From the NCBI GenBank assembly GCA_007129635.1, contig SKVE01000805.1:1-11065 (forward strand): a DNA stretch of 11,065 nucleotides, read 5' to 3'. The position numbers and the translations under genes were made by a program. The stretch comes from Planctomycetaceae bacterium. Its GTDB lineage: Bacteria; Planctomycetota; Planctomycetia; Pirellulales; Pirellulaceae. The notes under the pieces are model-generated. The model was not told the DNA's origin. It was given only the letters and a program-made list of their open reading frames with translations, and ran no database searches. Shown in pieces: positions 7,825 to 11,065 of this stretch (positions are counted from its first letter, which is position 1; every line of letters starts with the position of its first letter).

Positions 7825-7881
7825 GTGTGGAGGTTCCGAAAAACCACCCTTCTTATCGCGTTTCCGCCGCAGTCTACTTGA
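7825..7881 (+). other. Very small reading frame with a good ribosome binding site (18 codons)
   Basis: AGGAGA (7815-7820) precedes GTG 7825 by 4 nt. The frame encodes 18 residues, starting with a basic segment (MWRFRK) and then hydrophobic residues (TTLLIAF), and stops at TGA 7879. It could be a leader or small membrane peptide, or the remaining start of a decayed secreted-protein gene. No downstream continuation is seen, and chance is a fair explanation. Confidence 0.15.
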
Positions 7882-7915
7882 TGGCTTCACCACGACTTCT
7901 GTACTAGCGAAGCAG

Positions 7916-7991
7916 ATCTCATCGCAATGAGGTGACCCTAGGTACCGAGAAGGCAGGGCACATCAAGTGGGAGTGCCTGGTGTGGCACTTC
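7916..7991 (+). other. Two adjacent stem-loops, possible structured RNA or regulatory element
   Basis: ATCTCAT (7916-7922) pairs with ATGAGGT (7927-7933) around a CGCA tetraloop, 7 pairs with one wobble. GGAGTGCC (7970-7977) pairs with GGCACTTC (7984-7991) around a 6-nt loop, 8 pairs with one wobble. No U-tract follows either stem, so they are not terminators. Their closeness in a gene-free stretch is the only argument for function. I do not recognise an RNA family. Confidence 0.25.
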
Positions 7992-8018
7992 AGCACAGAC
8001 TGAGTTCAACGCATTTGT

Positions 8019-8046
8019 GTCTTAAGGCTGCTGTCTTAAGGCTGCT
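8019..8046. repeat. Perfect 14-bp tandem duplication upstream of sppA
   Basis: GTCTTAAGGCTGCT occurs twice in direct succession (8019-8032 and 8033-8046), followed by a further partial GTC. Each copy holds the palindrome CTTAAG, so two CTTAAG sites stand 14 bp apart, 16 bp upstream of the possible sppA -35 box. It may be simple slippage or paired protein-binding sites. Confidence 0.9.
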
Positions 8047-8061
8047 GTCCCAGGTTCCAGA

Positions 8062-8089
8062 TTGCTTTCAGGCAGCAAACAGTTAAACT
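8062..8089 (+). promoter_or_regulatory. Possible promoter of the sppA-hypA-hypB operon
   Basis: TTGCTT (8062-8067) and TAAACT (8084-8089) with a 16-bp spacer. The -10 region extends to TAAACTAGA, a 9-mer also found in the putative promoter at 4934. Transcription would start near 8096, leaving a leader of about 60 nt before the sppA ATG. Confidence 0.35.
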
Positions 8090-8156
8090 AGAAGCACTTA
8101 GGGAATTGCCAGATTTCACCATCACGGTTTCTTTCAATATTGACAAAGGGAATTTC

Positions 8157-9254
8157 ATGGACAAAGAAGTACCGAATGCAGAAATGGTTTCGCCTCAACC
8201 GTCACCTCCAACGCCCGTCTCGACTCCCTGGCCACCGCAAATTACCGTCAATTGCGGTCCGGGTCGCTTCCAACGTCTGTTCGGCTGGATGGGGTGGGCA
8301 GCGTTTGGCGTTTCTGTGCTGATCCTGATCAGCATGTCGTTTGCGGTGCAACAGTATTTCGACACCACCGAAGGTATTCAAGAGCGTTATCATTCGGGGG
8401 AAAAGAGCGGCCGGGACAAGGTGGCCATCATCGCGGTGACAGGTGCGATTTTGGATGGCAGCGGGTTCGTCAAGAATCAGATCGACCAGGTGCTGAAGGA
8501 CAAAAGCGTCAAAGCGGTCGTGGTGCGAGTCTCCTCGCCGGGCGGAACCATCACCGGTTCGGATTACATCTTGCACCATCTGAGCAAAATGCGCAAGGAA
8601 CGAGACATTCCGTTGGTCGTCAGCATGGGCAGCATCGCCGCCAGCGGCGGTTACTACGTCTCGATGGCCGTTGGCGATCAACCGGATTCGATCTATGCCG
8701 AACCAACAACCACAACCGGATCGATCGGTGTCGTGATCCCGCACTACAATCTGACTGGATTGCTCGAGCGATTCGAAGTCGAGGACGATTCGCTGGTCAG
8801 CCATCCGAACAAACGGATCATGAGCATGACACGCCCGATGTCAGACGAGCAGCGTGAGATCATGACGGCTTATCTGGAGGCGGCGTTTGTCCGGTTCAAG
8901 GACCAGATCAAGCTTGGGCGTCCCGCGTTTCGCGAAGATCCCGAGGCGTTAGATCGTCTGGCTACCGGCGAGGTGTTCACGGCCGAGCAGGCGAAGCAGC
9001 ATGGTCTGATCGATGAGATCGGCTTTGTGGAAGACGCGATCGAGCGAGCGATCGCGATGGCCGGATTGGACGAAGCTCGGACCCGAGTGGTGGAATACAG
9101 ACGACCACCGTCGCTGTTCGATCTGTCCCTGCTGTCGGAAGCCCGACACAGTCGTAACCCCTTCGATTTGGCGAATTGGATGGACATGCACGTCCCGCAA
9201 GCATATTACTTGGCAACCACGTTGCCCCCGCTGCTGACCCACCCGCGGCCGTAA
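8157..9254 (+). CDS. sppA: Signal peptide peptidase SppA, S49 family membrane protease
   Basis: Membrane-bound serine protease that degrades signal peptides left after secretion. The start is ATG 8157 with AAAGGGA 6 nt upstream; a longer in-frame TTG at 8106 has no such site. The 365-residue protein has a Pro-rich cytoplasmic segment (1-40), one membrane helix (about 44-65), and the S49 domain (about 88-300). Catalytic residues are visible: Ser163 in AASGGYY and Lys219 in PNKRIMS, matching the Ser/Lys dyad of the Bacillus-type enzyme. 'SSPGG' (126-130) and 'TTTTGSIGV' (184-192) are also typical. The length fits the short single-domain form, not the roughly 600-residue tandem form of enteric bacteria. 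The C-terminal 60 residues are an extension of unclear role. The gene leads a likely operon, ending 4 bp before hypA. Confidence 0.93.
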   Translation: MDKEVPNAEMVSPQPSPPTPVSTPWPPQITVNCGPGRFQRLFGWMGWAAFGVSVLILISMSFAVQQYFDTTEGIQERYHSGEKSGRDKVAIIAVTGAILDGSGFVKNQIDQVLKDKSVKAVVVRVSSPGGTITGSDYILHHLSKMRKERDIPLVVSMGSIAASGGYYVSMAVGDQPDSIYAEPTTTTGSIGVVIPHYNLTGLLERFEVEDDSLVSHPNKRIMSMTRPMSDEQREIMTAYLEAAFVRFKDQIKLGRPAFREDPEALDRLATGEVFTAEQAKQHGLIDEIGFVEDAIERAIAMAGLDEARTRVVEYRRPPSLFDLSLLSEARHSRNPFDLANWMDMHVPQAYYLATTLPPLLTHPRP

Positions 9255-9258
9255 CGGT

Positions 9259-9627
9259 ATGCACGAATTATCGATCGCACTGCGCGCTGTAGAAACCATC
9301 CTCGAGGACTTGGCCGAGCAAAACGGCAAGGTCATGTCGGTCCAGATCCGTGTGGGTGCCCTTTCCGGGGTAGTGCCGGATTCCCTGCGATTCGCTTGGG
9401 ACGTCGCATGTGCCGATACACGGCTCAGCGGTTCGACCCTGGAAATCGAAGAAGTTCCCGTGCGCATTTGGTGTGAGTCGTGCCAGCGTGAGCATACGCT
9501 ACCAGACGCCGACTTCGTTTTTCGGTGCCCAATTTGTGCTGCGTCGATCACGGAAGTCCTGGCGGGACGTGAACTGGAGATCCTCTCTGTGGAGATATCT
9601 GAATATGAATCCCCCCAAGCTGATTGA
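9259..9627 (+). CDS. hypA: Hydrogenase maturation nickel metallochaperone HypA
   Basis: Nickel carrier that, with HypB, delivers Ni2+ to the large subunit of NiFe hydrogenase; in some bacteria it also serves urease. The protein has 122 residues, normal for HypA/HybF. It begins MHELSIA, with the invariant nickel-binding Met1-His2-Glu3. The zinc site is complete: Cys72-x2-Cys75 and Cys90-x2-Cys93. The start is fixed by the MHE motif although no clear ribosome binding site precedes it. That fits coupling to sppA, whose stop lies 4 bp upstream. The gene overlaps hypB by 23 bp. No other hyp gene or nickel enzyme gene is present in the window. Confidence 0.96.
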   Translation: MHELSIALRAVETILEDLAEQNGKVMSVQIRVGALSGVVPDSLRFAWDVACADTRLSGSTLEIEEVPVRIWCESCQREHTLPDADFVFRCPICAASITEVLAGRELEILSVEISEYESPQAD

Positions 9628-10309
9628 GATTCGCAAGAACATTCTGAAAAAAAACGACGAACTTGCGCAAGGGCTGCGAGCCCGTTTCGCCGCCGACGGG
9701 GTTTTCGTGGCGAATTTCGTTTCCTCGCCCGGTACGGGCAAAACCGAGTTGCTGAAGTACACGATGGCCCGGTTGATCGATCGCTTCGCTGTCGCTGCGA
9801 TCGTCGGCGACGTCGAAACCGAAAACGACGCCGTCCGACTGAGAAAGAGCGGTGCCCCTGCGTATCAGGTGGAAACGCATAGCATGTGCCATCTGGAATC
9901 GTTCCATATCGACAAGGCGATCGCCGCGGCCGCATCGCAGTTCCGCGTCGAAGAACTCGATTTATTGATCATCGAAAACGTCGGGAATCTCGTCTGCACC
10001 TCGGCGTTCGACCTGGGGGAAGATCTGCAGGTGGTACTGGTCTCGACCACCGAAGGCGAGGACAAGCCTTTGAAATACCCCAAGATTTTCGATCGATCCG
10101 ATATTTGCATCATCACGAAGATGGACATCGCTGAAGCCCTTGAATTCGACCATGCTCAGATGCGAGCCAGCATCGATGCGGTCAAGCCGGGAATGCCGGT
10201 CTTCGAGGTTTCTGCGAAAACCGGTTGGGGCATGGAGGCGTGGATCCAGTACCTGGTCGAGCGTATCGACGAAAAGAAGGCCGAAGACACCCCGGCTCGG
10301 GCGGACTAG
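9605..10309 (+). CDS. hypB: Hydrogenase nickel incorporation GTPase HypB
   Basis: SIMIBI-class GTPase that works with HypA to load nickel into NiFe hydrogenase. The 234-residue protein shows the P-loop SSPGTGKT (40-47), switch motif GDVETENDA (68-76), the G-domain metal site Cys95-His96 with Cys131 in 'NVGNLVC', the guanine-specificity motif TKMD (171-174) and 'SAKTG' (203-207). The N-terminal CxxCGC motif and His-rich stretch found in some HypB proteins are absent, so this is the short form without nickel storage. The start ATG 9605 lies inside hypA; GGAG sits about 10 nt upstream. The protein could alternatively be called a UreG-like GTPase, but the 'NVGNLVC' and Cys-His pair fit HypB. It is the last gene of the sppA-hypA-hypB group; no strong intrinsic terminator follows. 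Confidence 0.95.
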   Translation: MNPPKLIEIRKNILKKNDELAQGLRARFAADGVFVANFVSSPGTGKTELLKYTMARLIDRFAVAAIVGDVETENDAVRLRKSGAPAYQVETHSMCHLESFHIDKAIAAAASQFRVEELDLLIIENVGNLVCTSAFDLGEDLQVVLVSTTEGEDKPLKYPKIFDRSDICIITKMDIAEALEFDHAQMRASIDAVKPGMPVFEVSAKTGWGMEAWIQYLVERIDEKKAEDTPARAD

Positions 10310-10351
10310 GCGGAGGTCTGCCCCGAGCCATTGGGGCATCCCTGTCGGCAA

Positions 10352-10380
10352 TCGGCATCCTTCAGGAAGTCCAGTATATC
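10352..10380 (+). promoter_or_regulatory. Possible promoter for the gene pair at 10410
   Basis: TCGGCA (10352-10357) and TATATC (10375-10380) with a 17-bp spacer, each 4/6 to consensus, in the 100-bp gap after hypB. It would start transcription near 10387, about 23 nt before the next ATG. Weak pattern match. Confidence 0.2.
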
Positions 10381-10409
10381 TACCTGTTCGCTCTATCGAA
10401 GAGATCGCA

Positions 10410-10641
10410 CATGCCTCTAGTTGGGAACTCAATGCATCTCTTGTTGCTTGGCTCCGGAAACCGACAAATCAAGTCACACCCGCAATATAGGGTGCTTCTT
10501 GACCTGGATGCACATCTTGAAGTTCCCCCAATTCCAGGTGTTTCGATCAGCGATTTCATCAATACATCGTATGAAGACTTCGTTGTGGTTAAGAAGGTCG
10601 TCCTCGCGAAACACGGCACCCATGAGGTAACCAATGTCTGA
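10410..10641 (+). CDS. Small protein of unknown function, overlapping the next gene
   Basis: A 76-residue frame from ATG 10410; ATG 10431 (with GGGA 6 nt before it) is an alternative start that gives 69 residues. I do not recognise it. The sequence is protein-like: a hydrophobic N-terminal strand, 'RVLLDLD' (27-33), a Pro-rich turn, then 'EDFVVVKKVVLAKHG' with clear strand character. Base composition by codon position (my hand count: about 60%, 32% and 52% GC at positions 1, 2, 3) fits coding in this frame and on this strand; the antisense frame would have only about 32% GC at its third position. The third-position GC is lower than expected for this genome and may reflect transfer. The TGA (10639-10641) overlaps the next gene, whose ATG is at 10634, so the two are probably co-translated. 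Confidence 0.6.
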
Positions 10642-11065
10642 AACATCACTCATCGAACGGATCGAATCGTCCAAGACCGGAAGCTCGCGCGGAATTGGTA
10701 TCGGCTCGGTATCTGGTGATGACTATGCCGCGACGATCAGTACTGCCGGTAGCCGCGCGACGGGGAAAGACGCACCTGGCGGTACGGCAGTTCGCGGACG
10801 TAATGACCCTCGTTGGCTGAGTACGCACCGAGCTGCTTTGCAGCGATGTCAGCTTCTTGTTACGGCTGCCCGGGATGACCTGTCCAGCGCCGTCGAGGAG
10901 GATGACGTGATCCTTCGCAGCAATGCGATCAATGCGGTTCGGCAGTCGTTGGCACAGTTGTGGACGATGCGCAAGCAGCGCGAAGAGCCGTTTGGAGACG
11001 TGATCAATGAACTGCAAACGTACCTCGACGAAACCCCGGATGAGGACCTACCGAACGAACGATTA
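10634..11065 (+). CDS. Protein of unknown function, partial (C-terminus beyond the right edge)
   Basis: Open from ATG 10634 to the window end, 144 codons with no stop. The first 55 residues are Gly/Ser/Thr/Ala-rich and look disordered. From about residue 59 (DPRWLSTHRAALQ) the protein becomes helical, with a run of predicted amphipathic helices and an acidic end (DETPDEDLP). No catalytic motif or membrane segment is seen in the visible part, and I recognise no family. The start lies 8 nt inside the previous gene, which argues for an operon with it. GAGGTAA (10624-10630) just upstream can serve as ribosome binding site, 3 nt from the ATG. Confidence 0.72.
   Translation, partial: MSETSLIERIESSKTGSSRGIGIGSVSGDDYAATISTAGSRATGKDAPGGTAVRGRNDPRWLSTHRAALQRCQLLVTAARDDLSSAVEEDDVILRSNAINAVRQSLAQLWTMRKQREEPFGDVINELQTYLDETPDEDLPNERL

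Larger units (their letters stand above)
7546..8156. other. 611-bp intergenic region with hairpins but no convincing gene
   Basis: Between the TIM-barrel gene and sppA, which are divergent, no reading frame has gene-like composition together with a start site. The longest is a 72-codon minus-strand frame (7893-7675), Arg/Ser-rich and unconvincing. The region contains a long hairpin with a minus-strand U-tract (7599-7659), a smaller stem GCCACT/AGTGGC (7666-7671 with 7686-7691), stems at 7916-7933 and 7970-7991, a 14-bp tandem duplication (8019-8046) and a promoter-like site (8062-8089). Frequent stops and several stems suggest non-coding or decayed sequence. Confidence 0.6.

Noticed and set aside
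7675..7893. 72-residue minus-strand frame in the large intergenic region
   Set aside because: Basic, Ser/Arg-rich, no ribosome binding site and no recognisable motif.
8949..9935. 328-residue minus-strand frame
   Set aside because: Runs antisense across sppA, hypA and hypB, all of which have clear family motifs; composition is Arg/Ser-rich.
10319..10338. TGCCCC/GGGGCA stem after hypB as a terminator
   Set aside because: Only 6 pairs with an 8-nt loop and no T-run follows.
10474..10674. 66-residue minus-strand frame that looks protein-like
   Set aside because: Its third codon positions are only about 32% GC by my count, against the trend of this genome, and it is antisense to an overlapping plus-strand gene pair.
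1..11065. tRNA, rRNA, CRISPR array, transposase or insertion sequence
   Set aside because: I looked for cloverleaf-like stems, regularly spaced repeats, and transposase or terminal inverted-repeat patterns and saw none.

Overview
The window looks like a chromosomal piece of a planctomycete, probably of the Pirellulaceae/Rhodopirellula type. The grounds are moderately high GC with uneven codon use, several GTG starts, very large exported beta-rich proteins of unknown function with only planctomycete-like relatives, and two gene types (the 250-residue unknown and the short AP-endonuclease-2-type TIM barrel) that I recall from that group. This placement rests on recalled family patterns, not on a search.

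Layout, left to right. Positions 1-5827 are a minus-strand block read from right to left: an inositol-monophosphatase-family phosphatase (5827 to 5018), a 1126-residue exported protein with three C-terminal membrane segments (4904 to 1524), and a second exported beta-rich protein (start at 1527, running off the left edge). The last two overlap by an ATGA start/stop junction and are probably translated together. Positions 5828-6046 are a divergent, AT-rich control region. It holds a very clear intrinsic terminator just upstream of the next start codon, which suggests an attenuated leader or a small RNA. Positions 6047-6799 (+) encode a 250-residue planctomycete-type protein of unknown function. 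It converges, with overlapping stop codons, on a minus-strand sugar-phosphate-isomerase/epimerase-like TIM barrel (7545 to 6796).

Positions 7546-8156 contain no convincing gene. They hold several hairpins, one of which has a U-tract facing the TIM-barrel gene, a perfect 14-bp tandem duplication, and a promoter-like site. Positions 8157-10309 (+) form a tight operon: sppA (membrane S49 peptidase with catalytic Ser and Lys present), hypA (4 bp after sppA) and hypB (overlapping hypA by 23 bp). HypA and HypB insert nickel during maturation of NiFe hydrogenase and sometimes urease, but no hydrogenase or urease gene is visible here. Positions 10410-11065 (+) start a new overlapping gene pair of unknown function, a 76-residue protein and a protein running off the right edge; the first has less GC-biased codon use.

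No tRNA, rRNA, CRISPR array, transposase or insertion sequence is visible.
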